Shown here one piece after another: positions 1 through 7,070 of a DNA stretch of 7,266 nucleotides. How positions within the stretch are numbered: position 1 is the stretch's first letter; every line of letters starts with the position of its first letter. Made by a program: the position numbers and the translations under genes. Below the pieces are notes generated by a model that saw nothing but the letters and a program-made list of their open reading frames with translations, searched no databases and was not told where the DNA came from. Source of the stretch: Bacteroidales bacterium UBA3382 (GTDB lineage: Bacteria > Bacteroidota > Bacteroidia > Bacteroidales > UBA932); assembly GCA_002358965.1 (NCBI GenBank), contig DEPW01000082.1, positions 18,078-25,343 on the forward strand, read 5' to 3'.

Positions 1-2
1 GG

Positions 3-192
3 CACGCCCCGACTTAATGTAAAAGCATTACTATTTACTGATACACAATAGTTTATGATTGTAGTGATTTTTTATGGATGTGGATTCCGAGGGGGTCGGA
101 ACCCCCTCTGCGCCACAGCCAAATTTTGGCATACCTATCGTTAGTTGTTGATTTACAATAAATTGTGGTAATGGAAATTAAGTCGGGGTGTG
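3..192 (+). mobile_element. MITE-like 190-bp element, left copy
   Basis: The element starts with CACGCCCCGACTTAA (3-17) and ends with TTAAGTCGGGGTGTG (178-192). These are inverted repeats matching at 14 of 15 positions. A second 190-bp copy lies in the same orientation at 7071-7260 and aligns without any gap at about 86% identity (26 mismatches by hand count). Internal structure conserved in both copies: a central hairpin (79-117), the interrupted palindrome GCCAAATTTTGGC (118-130), and a hairpin TTGTTG-ATTTA-CAATAA (145-161). No convincing open reading frame lies inside. Only two bases of left flank are present, and I see no target-site duplication. Terminal inverted repeats, small constant size, no coding capacity and more than one copy fit a MITE. 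A structured intergenic repeat or an RNA gene family is the alternative. The strand given is arbitrary. Confidence 0.72.
79..117 (+). other. Central hairpin of left 190-bp element
   Basis: The outer stem TGTGG (79-83) pairs with CCACA (113-117). After an internal loop, the inner stem GAGGGGG (89-95) pairs with CCCCCTC (102-108) around the six-base loop TCGGAA. The midpoint of the hairpin (98) coincides with the midpoint of the element (97.5). The inner stem superficially resembles a tRNA T-arm, but no other tRNA arm is present. There is no T-tract after it, so it is not an intrinsic terminator. Confidence 0.6.
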
Positions 193-223
193 GAGTTGTG
201 CCTTGCAGTCCCGCTTATGCCAC

Positions 224-255
224 CTTGCGCCCCGGCTTCCTTGCGCCCCGGCTTC
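224..255. repeat. Perfect 16-bp tandem duplication
   Basis: CTTGCGCCCCGGCTTC occurs twice with no gap (224-239 and 240-255). It is GC-rich and lies 31 bp beyond the end of the left 190-bp element. It looks like a slippage duplication, and no function is evident. Confidence 0.85.
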
Positions 256-503
256 CTGAAACATCCTGCAGGCGGATTCCGTCAGAAACTGAACCCTCTG
301 CCATGCGGCGCTTTTGTGAAGAGGTTGATAATCAGTTGATTACTGAAATATCAGGATGGCTCAGGGTGCCTTTTTTCCCACCCTTGTCCATGTTGGCATT
401 CCGGTAAAATACTGATAGTTAATTAGTTAGTTATGCGAGCAGATGGCAGAGGGTTCAGTTTTGATTCGGTCCGAACGGATAAGCATGCTTTCGCGGGGGA
501 AGA

Positions 504-551
504 GAGTACGCCGCCAGGCCTTGAAGCGAGTACGCCGGCAGGTCTCGGGGG
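504..551. repeat. Imperfect 24-bp tandem repeat
   Basis: GAGTACGCCGCCAGGCCTT at 504 recurs 24 bp later at 528 as GAGTACGCCGGCAGGTCTC, with 16 of 19 bases identical. The second unit runs into the degraded dispersed repeat that has a relative at 6977-7044. The function is unknown. Confidence 0.6.
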
Positions 552-568
552 TAATCTTGCGGATAATC
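515..568 (+). repeat. Degraded dispersed repeat, left copy
   Basis: By-eye alignment shows an ordered series of matches to the minus strand of 6977-7044. These are CAGGCC, then TGAA, a degenerate G-rich TAC block, CCGG-AGG, and finally AATnTTGCGGATAA followed by C or CC. The 10-bp core TTGCGGATAA (557-566) is identical in both. Several small gaps are needed. In one frame both copies can be read as similar short peptides ending NLADNQK or NFADNRK, so this may be either an old coding remnant or a non-coding repeat. Confidence 0.35.
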
Positions 569-667
569 AAAAGAAAGGGGTCTGGCAACATCAACAATCC
601 GTTTCATATTGCCTCTTCGGAAGCAAAAAACACTTATAGAGTCGCGCTCCCGATTACAACAGTCCGG

Positions 668-697
668 AAAAACAAAAGGACGGCCCGAAGACCGTCC
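668..697 (-). terminator. Intrinsic terminator of sdhAB
   Basis: On the minus strand GGACGGTC (697-690) pairs with GGCCGTCC (685-678) around a TTCG loop. This gives an 8-bp stem with one G-U pair, closed by the very stable C(UUCG)G tetraloop. TTTTGTTTTT follows directly (677-668). It lies 25 bp beyond the sdhB stop codon, which fits rho-independent termination of the sdhAB transcript. The opposite strand has no comparable T-run, so it is probably unidirectional. Confidence 0.92.
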
Positions 698-722
698 CAA
701 GTTTGAATAGCGTATCAGGAAC

Positions 723-1502
723 TTAATCCTTGAATTTAGCTTTAAGATATTCCCTGTTGAGACGTGCGATATGTGAAACCGTGATATGCTTAGGGCATTC
801 CATTTCACATGCCTGGGTATTGGTACAAGCTCCGAAACCGAGTTCGTCCATCTTCGCAACCATCGCTTTTGCACGACGCGCAGCTTCAGGCTTACCTTGC
901 GGAAGCAGTGCCAGAGAGCTTACCCTCGCCGCAACGAAGAGCATCGCCGAACCGTTCTTGCAAGTGGCAACACAGGCTCCGCAACCGATGCAAGCGGCAG
1001 CATCCATGCTCTCGTCGGCGTTCTTCTTAGGAATAGGAATAGCGTTCGCATCCGGAGCGCCTCCGGTATTCACCGAAATGAAGCCTCCTGCCTGAAGTAT
1101 CTGGTCGAATGCCTGCCTGTTGACTACGAGGTCCTTTATTACAGGAAAGGCAGCGCTTCTCCATGGCTCTATCGTGATAGTATCGCCATCATGGAACTTC
1201 CTCATATGAAGCTGGCAAGTGGTAATCTCATTGTCAGGTCCGTGCGCACGGCCGTTGATATAAAGAGAGCACATACCGCAGATGCCTTCACGGCAGTCGT
1301 GATCGAAAGCTACCGGACCGCTGCTCTTGCAGCCTTTTTCCACTGCGACGGGATCCATCCCCTCCTCTATCAGCTGCTCGTTGAGTATGTCGAGCATCTC
1401 AAGGAAAGAACTGTCAGGGGATATGTTCTTTACTTTGTAAGTCTCGAAATGACCTTTCGCCTTGGCGTTCTTCTGACGCCATACTTTAAGTGTTAAATCC
1501 AT
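723..1502 (-). CDS. sdhB: Succinate dehydrogenase/fumarate reductase iron-sulfur subunit
   Basis: This 259-residue protein carries electrons between the flavoprotein and the quinone site of succinate:quinone oxidoreductase, on the cytoplasmic face of the membrane. The N-terminal ferredoxin-type domain has the [2Fe-2S] cysteines C70, C75, C78 (in CREGICGMC) and C96. The C-terminal domain has C171, C174, C177 and C236 for [4Fe-4S], and C181, C226 and C232 for [3Fe-4S]. All eleven expected cysteines are present. The residue after C181 is Lys, where E. coli SdhB has Pro; as I recall, Bacteroides homologues also have Lys there. Length is normal for the family. The ATG is 5 bp after the sdhA stop codon with no Shine-Dalgarno sequence, as is common in Bacteroidota. 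It is the last gene of the unit and is followed by the terminator at 668-697. Sequence alone cannot say whether the enzyme works mainly as dehydrogenase or fumarate reductase, so frdB is an equally valid name. Confidence 0.97.
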   Translation of the reverse strand: MDLTLKVWRQKNAKAKGHFETYKVKNISPDSSFLEMLDILNEQLIEEGMDPVAVEKGCKSSGPVAFDHDCREGICGMCSLYINGRAHGPDNEITTCQLHMRKFHDGDTITIEPWRSAAFPVIKDLVVNRQAFDQILQAGGFISVNTGGAPDANAIPIPKKNADESMDAAACIGCGACVATCKNGSAMLFVAARVSSLALLPQGKPEAARRAKAMVAKMDELGFGACTNTQACEMECPKHITVSHIARLNREYLKAKFKD

Positions 1503-1507
1503 TAGCG

Positions 1508-3454
1508 TTAGTCTTTATAATTTCTGGTAGCAATTTTAATATTCTCAAATACGAGAGGCTCTTTGTGGAGTTCAGGCTCCACATCGTCGCCTTTGTATTC
1601 CCATGCGCTGACATACATGTAATGTTCGTCATCACGTTTGGTTTCACCGTCTTCGGTCTGCATCTCCACGCGGAAGTGTCCGCCGCAGGACTCTCTTCTG
1701 TCGAGTGCGTCCAATGCCATGAGCTCGCCTATCTCAAGGAAATCGGCCACTCTCATAGCCTTTTCGATTTCAGGATTGAACTCTCCGTTCTCACCGGGAA
1801 CATATACATTTTTCCAAAACTCTTCCCTGAGCGCCCTGATTTCGGTAATGGCCTTCTTCAGACCTTCTTCGTTACGCGCCATTCCGACATATTCCCACAT
1901 GATGTGTCCGAGACGCTTGTGGATCGAATCTACCGACTCTTTTCCTTTGATCGAGAAGAGCCTGTCGATCCTTGCCCTTACGGATTTTTCAGCCTCATCG
2001 AATGCCGGATCGTTGATATCGGTCTTAGGAACCTGGATCTTGGATGCAAGGTAGTCGCCAATGGTGTAAGGAAGTATGAAGTATCCGTCCGCAAGACCCT
2101 GCATGAGCGCAGATGCTCCGAGCCTGTTTCCTCCGTGGTCGCTGAAATTGGCCTCGCCTATGGCGTAGAGTCCCGGAATGGTAGTCTGGAGATTGTAATC
2201 CACCCAAAGTCCGCCCATCGTATAGTGGATAGCCGGATAGATCATCATCGGCTCTTCGTATGGATTGACATCGGTAATCTTTTCATACATCTGGAAGAGG
2301 TTGCCGTAACGCGCTTCGATGACATCTTTTCCAAGTCTTTCGATAGCTGATTTGAAATCAAGGAATACTGCCAGGCCATGCTCGTTAACGCCGAAGCCGG
2401 CATCGCAACGCTCTTTGGCCGCACGGGATGCGACATCACGGGGAACAAGGTTTCCGAATGCCGGATACCTGCGCTCCAGGTAATAGTCCCTGTCTTCTTC
2501 CGGAATCTGGGAAGCCTTGATCTCGCCCTTACGGAGTTTCATCACATCCTCTTTCTTTTTAGGCACCCATATGCGTCCGTCATTACGCAACGACTCCGAC
2601 ATAAGCGTCAGCTTGGACTGCTGGTCTCCGTGTACAGGAATACATGTAGGATGGATCTGTGCAAAACAAGGATTGGCGAAAAACGCACCTTTCTTATAGC
2701 ATCTCCACGCGGCGGAACCGTTACTGTTCATTGCGTTGGTCGAGAGGAAATAGGTATTACCGTAACCGCCGGAAGCAATGACTACCGCATGCGCACCGAA
2801 ACGCTCCAGCTGGCCGGTAACAAGGTTCCTTGCGATGATACCGCGAGCTTCACCGTTGATCATCACGAGCTCGAGCATCTCGTGACGCGGATATGATTTT
2901 ACATTGCCTTTGGAAATGGCTCGGTTCAAAGAAGCATAAGCTCCCAAAAGCAACTGCTGTCCTGTCTGGCCTCTTGCATAGAAAGTACGGCTTACCTGCG
3001 CTCCTCCGAAAGAACGGTTGTCGAGCAATCCGCCGTAATCCCTTGCGAACGGGACGCCCTGCGCGACGCACTGGTCGATGATAAGATTACTTACCTCCGC
3101 AAGTCTGTAGACATTGGCTTCCCTGCTCCGATAGTCACCTCCTTTGATGGTATCGTAGAACAGCCTGTAAACGGAGTCATTGTCATTCTGGTAGTTCTTT
3201 GCAGCATTGATACCTCCCTGAGCCGCTATGGAATGTGCCCTGCGCGGAGAGTCGCTGATGCAGAAAACCTTTACATTATACCCGAGTTCTCCCAAGGTTG
3301 CGGCTGCGGAAGCACCGCCGAGACCTGTACCGATAACGATAATTTCCAACTTTCTCTTGTTGCCTGGGCTTACGACACGGATCTGGGATTTATGCTTTGT
3401 CCACTTCTCTGACAAAGGTCCCTCAGGAATTTTAGATATGAGTTTTTCGGCCAT
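1508..3454 (-). CDS. sdhA: Succinate dehydrogenase/fumarate reductase flavoprotein subunit
   Basis: This 648-residue catalytic subunit interconverts succinate and fumarate with covalently bound FAD. The N-terminal dinucleotide-binding fold has the glycine motif GTGLGG (42-47). H74 in RRAHSIAAQGG is the expected attachment site for FAD. Active-site residues, by comparison with E. coli SdhA, are H268 (QIHPT), the SES segment near 286-288, R339 (VPRDVASRA, the likely proton shuttle), H410 (HYTMGG) and R444 (GGNRLGASAL). The C-terminal ESCGGHFR segment (588-595) corresponds to the family's conserved ESRGAH region. The protein is longer than E. coli SdhA (588) and fits the longer Bacteroidota type. 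No truncation or missing key residue is seen. A TACCTTTG box lies 26 bp upstream of the ATG. sdhB follows after 5 bp. The gene directly upstream is mfd, not the usual cytochrome b anchor. frdA is an equally valid name. Confidence 0.97.
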   Translation of the reverse strand: MAEKLISKIPEGPLSEKWTKHKSQIRVVSPGNKRKLEIIVIGTGLGGASAAATLGELGYNVKVFCISDSPRRAHSIAAQGGINAAKNYQNDNDSVYRLFYDTIKGGDYRSREANVYRLAEVSNLIIDQCVAQGVPFARDYGGLLDNRSFGGAQVSRTFYARGQTGQQLLLGAYASLNRAISKGNVKSYPRHEMLELVMINGEARGIIARNLVTGQLERFGAHAVVIASGGYGNTYFLSTNAMNSNGSAAWRCYKKGAFFANPCFAQIHPTCIPVHGDQQSKLTLMSESLRNDGRIWVPKKKEDVMKLRKGEIKASQIPEEDRDYYLERRYPAFGNLVPRDVASRAAKERCDAGFGVNEHGLAVFLDFKSAIERLGKDVIEARYGNLFQMYEKITDVNPYEEPMMIYPAIHYTMGGLWVDYNLQTTIPGLYAIGEANFSDHGGNRLGASALMQGLADGYFILPYTIGDYLASKIQVPKTDINDPAFDEAEKSVRARIDRLFSIKGKESVDSIHKRLGHIMWEYVGMARNEEGLKKAITEIRALREEFWKNVYVPGENGEFNPEIEKAMRVADFLEIGELMALDALDRRESCGGHFRVEMQTEDGETKRDDEHYMYVSAWEYKGDDVEPELHKEPLVFENIKIATRNYKD

Positions 3455-3479
3455 CTTGTTATTTTATTGAAATTTGGCT

Positions 3480-3487
3480 CAAAGGTA
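3480..3487 (-). promoter_or_regulatory. Probable -7 box of an sdhA promoter
   Basis: The minus strand reads TACCTTTG, a full match to the Bacteroidota -7 consensus TAnnTTTG. It lies in the 43-bp gap between the mfd stop and the sdhA ATG, and would give a leader of roughly 20 nt. No TTTG is found at the expected -33 spacing, where the sequence is the mfd 3' end, so the promoter may be weak or activator-dependent. The gap contains no terminator, so mfd transcripts could also read into sdhAB. Confidence 0.5.
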
Positions 3488-3497
3488 GTAATAATTT

Positions 3498-6400
3498 TCA
3501 ATGATTCCGCATAGCGCACAATATTTCATAAGCCTTATCCATATTCTGCACGCCCCTTATCGAAATATACAGCCGCCCGTTGTTGTCCTTGAGTTTGAAC
3601 ATGGAAGGATTGTCCTGGATATGCCTTATGACTTTTTCGAATCTGTCGGATTTGTAATACGGGGATATCGGATTGGAAATGAAATGGGCTATCATTATTC
3701 CGTTCTTTATTATCAGTTTTTCAAAACCGAGATACAGGGCGACTATCCTTATCTTCACTACTGTCATCAGTTGGCTCAATTCTTCAGGAACAGGCCCGAA
3801 CCTGTCTGAAATCTCTTTACGGAATCTTTCCACTTCCCTCTCCGAAGTCATGGAATCCAATTCTTTGTACAATCGGATTTTTTCGGCCTGCATATTAATA
3901 TAGGTATCAGGAATGAACAGTTGCATATCGGTTTCGATTGTACAATCCGACAGATAATTGTCATCCCTCTTCCTTGCCGCATTGCCGCCTGTTTCGCAGC
4001 CGAGTTCTTCCATTGCCTCGGTCAGGATTTTCTGATATGTTTCAAAACCCATGTCGGATATGAAACCGCTTTGCTGCGCTCCCAGGAGATTTCCCGCCCC
4101 CCGGATATCCAGATCCTGCATGGCTATGTTGAAACCGCTTCCGAGTTCAGAGAAAGCCTCTATGGCCTTGAGCCTCCTGCGGGCTTCGTCCGACACCGAA
4201 ACCAAAGGCGGCACTATCAGATAGCAGTATGCTTGACGGTTGGAACGCCCTACCCTGCCCCTGAGCTGGTGCAAATCGCTCAATCCGTAATTTTGCGCCT
4301 GGTTGATGATTATCGTATTGGCGTTAGGAATGTCTATACCGTTGGAAATGATAGTAGTACAAAGAAGTATGTCATACCTTCCCTTCATGAAGTCGAGTAC
4401 TTTGTCTTCAAGAGTTTTCGGCTCCATTTGGCCATGCCCTACACATATTTCGGCATCTGGAACTATACCTTTGATGATTGCGGCTATTCCAGGAAGTTCC
4501 TCAATCTTATTATGGACGAAAAATATCTGCCCCCCTCTGTCGAGTTCGTATTCGATGATATCCTTGATGGCATCCTTGTCAAAGTTCATTATTTCGGTCC
4601 TGACAGGTATCCTGTTAGGCGGAGGAGTGTTAATTATGGACAGATCCCTGGCTCCGAGCAGGGAAAACTGCAAAGTCCTCGGAATCGGGGTAGCAGTAAG
4701 CGTCAAAGTATCTACATTGACTTTCAATTGCTTGAGCTTTTCCTTCGCAGATACTCCGAATTTTTGTTCTTCATCTACTATCAGTAATCCCAGATCCTTG
4801 AATTTCACATCTTTCCCGAGCAGTTTGTGCGTACCGATGATGATGTCGGTCTTCCCGTTTGCGAGGTTTTCAAGCACTTGCCTGCTTTCTTTTGCGCTCC
4901 TCATACGGCTCAGATAGTCCACATTGCAAGGAAAATCCTTCAGCCGCGCAAGGAAAGTGTTGTAGTGCTGGAAAGCCAAAATGGTTGTAGGAACCAGGAC
5001 CGCCACCTGCTTGCTGTCGGCAACCGCCTTGAAAGCCGCCCTTATTGCAACTTCGGTCTTTCCGAAACCCACATCGCCGCATACGAGCCTGTCCATGGGA
5101 TAATCCTCCTCCATATCCGCCTTGACCGCTTTGGTCGCCTTTTCCTGATCGGGAGTGTCTTCATATATGAATGAAGATTCAAGCTCCTGCTGCATATATG
5201 TATCGGCCGAAAATGCGAAACCCTTGGCCTGCCTTCTGCGTGCATACAGATTTATGAGATCTTTTGCTATGTCTTTTAGCTTGCTTTTGGCCGATGTTTT
5301 CAGGTTCTGCCATGTCTTGCTGCCTATCTTGTTGATCCTGGGCTTCTCTTCCGTCTCCGAAGACTTGTACCTCGATATTTTGTGCAACGAATGGACTGAA
5401 ACGAAGACTACATCGTCGTCTTTGTATATCAGTTTGACCATTTCCTGCATCTTGCCGTTCATATTGACTTTCACGAGCCCGCCGAAAATCCCTATGCCAT
5501 GGTCGATATGTACTACATAATCCCCTATCTTGAAAGATGTCAGATCGTTTATCGTCAGCGATTCGCTCATCTCCACAGTCCTTCTGCTTACTATACGGTG
5601 GAACCTGTCGAATATTTCGTGGTCGGTATAGCAGCATACTTCGGAATCATGGTCGATGAAACCGTTCTGTACCGTAAAACCGGCACTGAAATCTATGTTT
5701 GCCACATTGAATGTGTACAATATGCTCTTCAATCTTTCGACCTGACCGGGCTTGTCGCTCAATATGAAGACTTTGTACCCGTGATCCATACGGTTTTTTA
5801 GGTCCTCCGTAAGCAATTCGAAATTCTTGTTGAACGAAGGCTGGGGCGAAATGTTGAACTGGACTTTGGGTACATTTTCCGAAGGGAGCGCTGCGGTAGC
5901 GCCTACGAATATCCTCTTGAAATTTTTAAACAGGGAAAAATAAGGCTTGTCCCTGAACATTTCGACGGTATCTATCCACAATACAGTGTCTTTTGGTATG
6001 AATGAAAAGAAGCCGCACCTTTTCACATAAGTTTCGTTTCCGGCCGATATGTCAGGAAATATCTCCACCCTGTCCACTGTTTCCTTCGACAACTGGCTGT
6101 TGGTATCGAAGACTCGGATGGATTCGATTTCGTCACCGAACATGCCGATGCGGTAAGGAAGGTTGTTGGAATATGAAAACACATCGATTATTCCTCCCCT
6201 CAAAGCATACTCTCCCGGTGAAGATACGAAATCCGTCTTGACAAAACCGTGTCCGGCAAGCTTATCCTTCAAGACATCCATAGCAATCTCGTCCCCTACT
6301 TTAAGACCGAGTATGGCCGAATCCACTTCGCCCTTATCAACGAACTCCTCCTCTATCGCTTCAGGGTAAGTGACGACTATCAATCCGCCTTCTGGCACAA

Positions 6401-6722
6401 CTCCTTTACCATAATCCACTATCGCGCTGATTGCCGCAGTCCTCTGCACTCCGTATGTCGCCTTTCGCGCACTCTTTTCCAATCTGGCTCCCGAAGCAGG
6501 CAATAGATATATCGAATCGGACTTCCTTATGTTGTATATGTCGGAAGCGAAAGACTCCGCACTCTCTCTGTCAGGCATCAGTACCGCATGCATGCCCGAT
6601 TTTACAACCTCGTCAGTCACAAAACATTTGGATGACTGGTAAAGCCCGTTCACATATATTTCGTCGCAGCCTTGCTCAATATACCTGAGTATCTCACCCG
6701 ACTTGTCTTTATTTACAAACAT
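3498..6722 (-). CDS. mfd: Transcription-repair coupling factor Mfd
   Basis: This 1074-residue cytoplasmic DNA translocase pushes stalled RNA polymerase off damaged templates and recruits UvrA for nucleotide excision repair. The N-terminal UvrB-like region spans about 1-310. The RNA polymerase-interacting domain is about 393-455 (VVHIDHGIGIF, then a KDDDVVFVSVHSLHKISRY segment). RecG-like helicase lobes follow: Walker A GDVGFGKTEVA (549-559, catalytic K555), motif II DEEQ (650-653), motif III TATPIPRTL (676-684) and motif VI HQLRGRVGRS (818-827). The TRG translocation motif is at about 855-886 and includes DIRGAGNLLG. The C-terminal TRCF domain is about 935-1035. It is slightly shorter than E. 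coli Mfd (1148), with no interruption. The start at 6722 sits about 35 bp after a strong promoter box. It is transcribed toward sdhAB, 43 bp away. Confidence 0.97.
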   Translation of the reverse strand: MFVNKDKSGEILRYIEQGCDEIYVNGLYQSSKCFVTDEVVKSGMHAVLMPDRESAESFASDIYNIRKSDSIYLLPASGARLEKSARKATYGVQRTAAISAIVDYGKGVVPEGGLIVVTYPEAIEEEFVDKGEVDSAILGLKVGDEIAMDVLKDKLAGHGFVKTDFVSSPGEYALRGGIIDVFSYSNNLPYRIGMFGDEIESIRVFDTNSQLSKETVDRVEIFPDISAGNETYVKRCGFFSFIPKDTVLWIDTVEMFRDKPYFSLFKNFKRIFVGATAALPSENVPKVQFNISPQPSFNKNFELLTEDLKNRMDHGYKVFILSDKPGQVERLKSILYTFNVANIDFSAGFTVQNGFIDHDSEVCCYTDHEIFDRFHRIVSRRTVEMSESLTINDLTSFKIGDYVVHIDHGIGIFGGLVKVNMNGKMQEMVKLIYKDDDVVFVSVHSLHKISRYKSSETEEKPRINKIGSKTWQNLKTSAKSKLKDIAKDLINLYARRRQAKGFAFSADTYMQQELESSFIYEDTPDQEKATKAVKADMEEDYPMDRLVCGDVGFGKTEVAIRAAFKAVADSKQVAVLVPTTILAFQHYNTFLARLKDFPCNVDYLSRMRSAKESRQVLENLANGKTDIIIGTHKLLGKDVKFKDLGLLIVDEEQKFGVSAKEKLKQLKVNVDTLTLTATPIPRTLQFSLLGARDLSIINTPPPNRIPVRTEIMNFDKDAIKDIIEYELDRGGQIFFVHNKIEELPGIAAIIKGIVPDAEICVGHGQMEPKTLEDKVLDFMKGRYDILLCTTIISNGIDIPNANTIIINQAQNYGLSDLHQLRGRVGRSNRQAYCYLIVPPLVSVSDEARRRLKAIEAFSELGSGFNIAMQDLDIRGAGNLLGAQQSGFISDMGFETYQKILTEAMEELGCETGGNAARKRDDNYLSDCTIETDMQLFIPDTYINMQAEKIRLYKELDSMTSEREVERFRKEISDRFGPVPEELSQLMTVVKIRIVALYLGFEKLIIKNGIMIAHFISNPISPYYKSDRFEKVIRHIQDNPSMFKLKDNNGRLYISIRGVQNMDKAYEILCAMRNH

Positions 6723-6757
6723 TTCGTTAATATTATGTTGAAAACATGTTGAAACGG

Positions 6758-6788
6758 CAAAAATAACTTGTTGGTAAAATAAAACAAA
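6758..6788 (-). promoter_or_regulatory. mfd promoter (Bacteroidota type)
   Basis: On the minus strand TTTG (6788-6785) is followed by a 19-bp spacer and TATTTTTG (6765-6758). This matches the Bacteroidota primary sigma factor consensus TTTG / TAnnTTTG at ideal spacing. The -7 box ends 35 bp before the mfd ATG. The leader contains the direct repeat ATGTTGAAAAC / ATGTTGAAACG (6735-6756, plus-strand reading) and the 8-bp palindrome AACATGTT (6743-6750), which could be an operator. Confidence 0.8.
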
Positions 6789-6812
6789 ATCCCATAGCTA
6801 TGCGGAACCGTA

Positions 6813-6861
6813 AGTTTTCAATATTTTTCAATATCCGCACTAACACCGAATATTGAAAACT
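6813..6861. repeat. 13-bp perfect inverted repeat upstream of mfd promoter
   Basis: AGTTTTCAATATT (6813-6825) is mirrored by AATATTGAAAACT (6849-6861) around a 23-bp spacer. It lies 25 bp upstream of the -33 element of the mfd promoter. It is AT-rich with no following T-tract, so a dimeric protein-binding site or cruciform is more likely than a terminator. Confidence 0.6.
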
Positions 6862-7070
6862 ATTATACGCAATCAATTGAAAATCAATTGAAAAATAAAG
6901 TTATCAACATATTAACATACCATAAAAACAGAACAACACTGCTTTAAAAAATAAAAAAATTATTAATTGATTTTTCGGTTATCCGCAAAATTGTCCCTTG
7001 TGAGCCGCCTGCCTACCGGTGAAGTATCCCATTTCAGTGGCCTGCCGATCGCAGATGCCTGCTTTGGGAG
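6862..7070. other. Non-coding stretch between mfd upstream repeats and right element
   Basis: The first 110 bp are very AT-rich and hold one near-consensus DnaA-box-like sequence, TTATCAACA (6901-6909). From about 6971 the composition becomes GC-balanced and contains the right copy of the degraded dispersed repeat (6977-7044). A minus-strand open frame at 6963-7190 runs through this stretch and into the 190-bp element; it shows no domain and no promoter, and I do not regard it as a gene. Confidence 0.45.
6977..7044 (-). repeat. Degraded dispersed repeat, right copy (inverted)
   Basis: The minus strand aligns with the plus strand of 515-568. It has CAGGCC (7044-7039), TGAA, TAC, ACCGG-AGG and AATTTTGCGGATAACC in the same order, with several small gaps. 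It lies 26 bp from the right 190-bp element. It is inverted relative to its left relative, although the flanking 190-bp elements are direct repeats, so the two repeat families moved or duplicated independently. Confidence 0.35.

Larger units (their letters stand above)
193..667. other. Non-coding stretch between left element and sdhB terminator
   Basis: About 475 bp without a gene I can support. Open frames of 68-87 codons on the plus strand either start inside the 190-bp element, overlap each other in different frames, or run into the terminator, and none has a recognisable domain. The stretch holds a perfect 16-bp tandem duplication (224-255), an imperfect 24-bp tandem (504-551), one copy of a degraded dispersed repeat (515-568) and a weak hairpin (363-384). 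I found no TAnnTTTG promoter box on either strand. It may be decayed coding sequence or an accumulation site for repeats. Confidence 0.5.
6735..6895. repeat. Cluster of seven TTGAAA(A) motifs, paired at 10-11 bp
   Basis: TTGAAA or TTGAAAA occurs at 6738, 6749, 6853, 6877 and 6888 on the plus strand, and as TTTTCAA at 6815 and 6825. Three pairs are spaced by one helical turn: 6738/6749 (11 bp), 6815/6825 (10 bp) and 6877/6888 (11 bp, a perfect tandem ATCAATTGAAA at 6872-6893). One pair is in the mfd leader just downstream of the promoter, and two pairs lie upstream of it. This could be a set of regulator sites or intrinsically bent AT-rich DNA. Confidence 0.5.

Noticed and set aside
79..117. 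Central hairpin as part of a tRNA or tRNA remnant (T-arm-like GGTTCG in the right copy)
   Set aside because: No anticodon or D arm and no acceptor pairing in the expected positions. The palindrome is explained by the symmetric structure of the 190-bp element.
363..384. Hairpin AGGGTG / CACCCT as a terminator
   Set aside because: The 6-bp stem has a 10-base loop containing the T-run itself, and no T-tract follows on either strand.
433..706. Two overlapping plus-strand open frames of 68 and 87 codons
   Set aside because: They overlap in different frames, contain the tandem duplication, have no promoter box or domain, and the longer one runs through the sdhAB terminator.
1490..2350. Long plus-strand open frame (286 codons) antisense to sdhA
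   Set aside because: It lies opposite a fully conserved, motif-complete sdhA. Its translation has no recognisable domain. The same applies to 786-1496 opposite sdhB and 3921-4787 opposite mfd.
6735..6895. CRISPR array
   Set aside because: The repeated unit is only 7-11 bp, spacers are not of constant length, and no cas genes are present.
6901..6909. DnaA-box-like TTATCAACA in AT-rich DNA
   Set aside because: It is a single site with one mismatch to TTATCCACA, with no cluster of further boxes and no dnaA/dnaN/rpmH neighbours, so there is no support for a replication origin.
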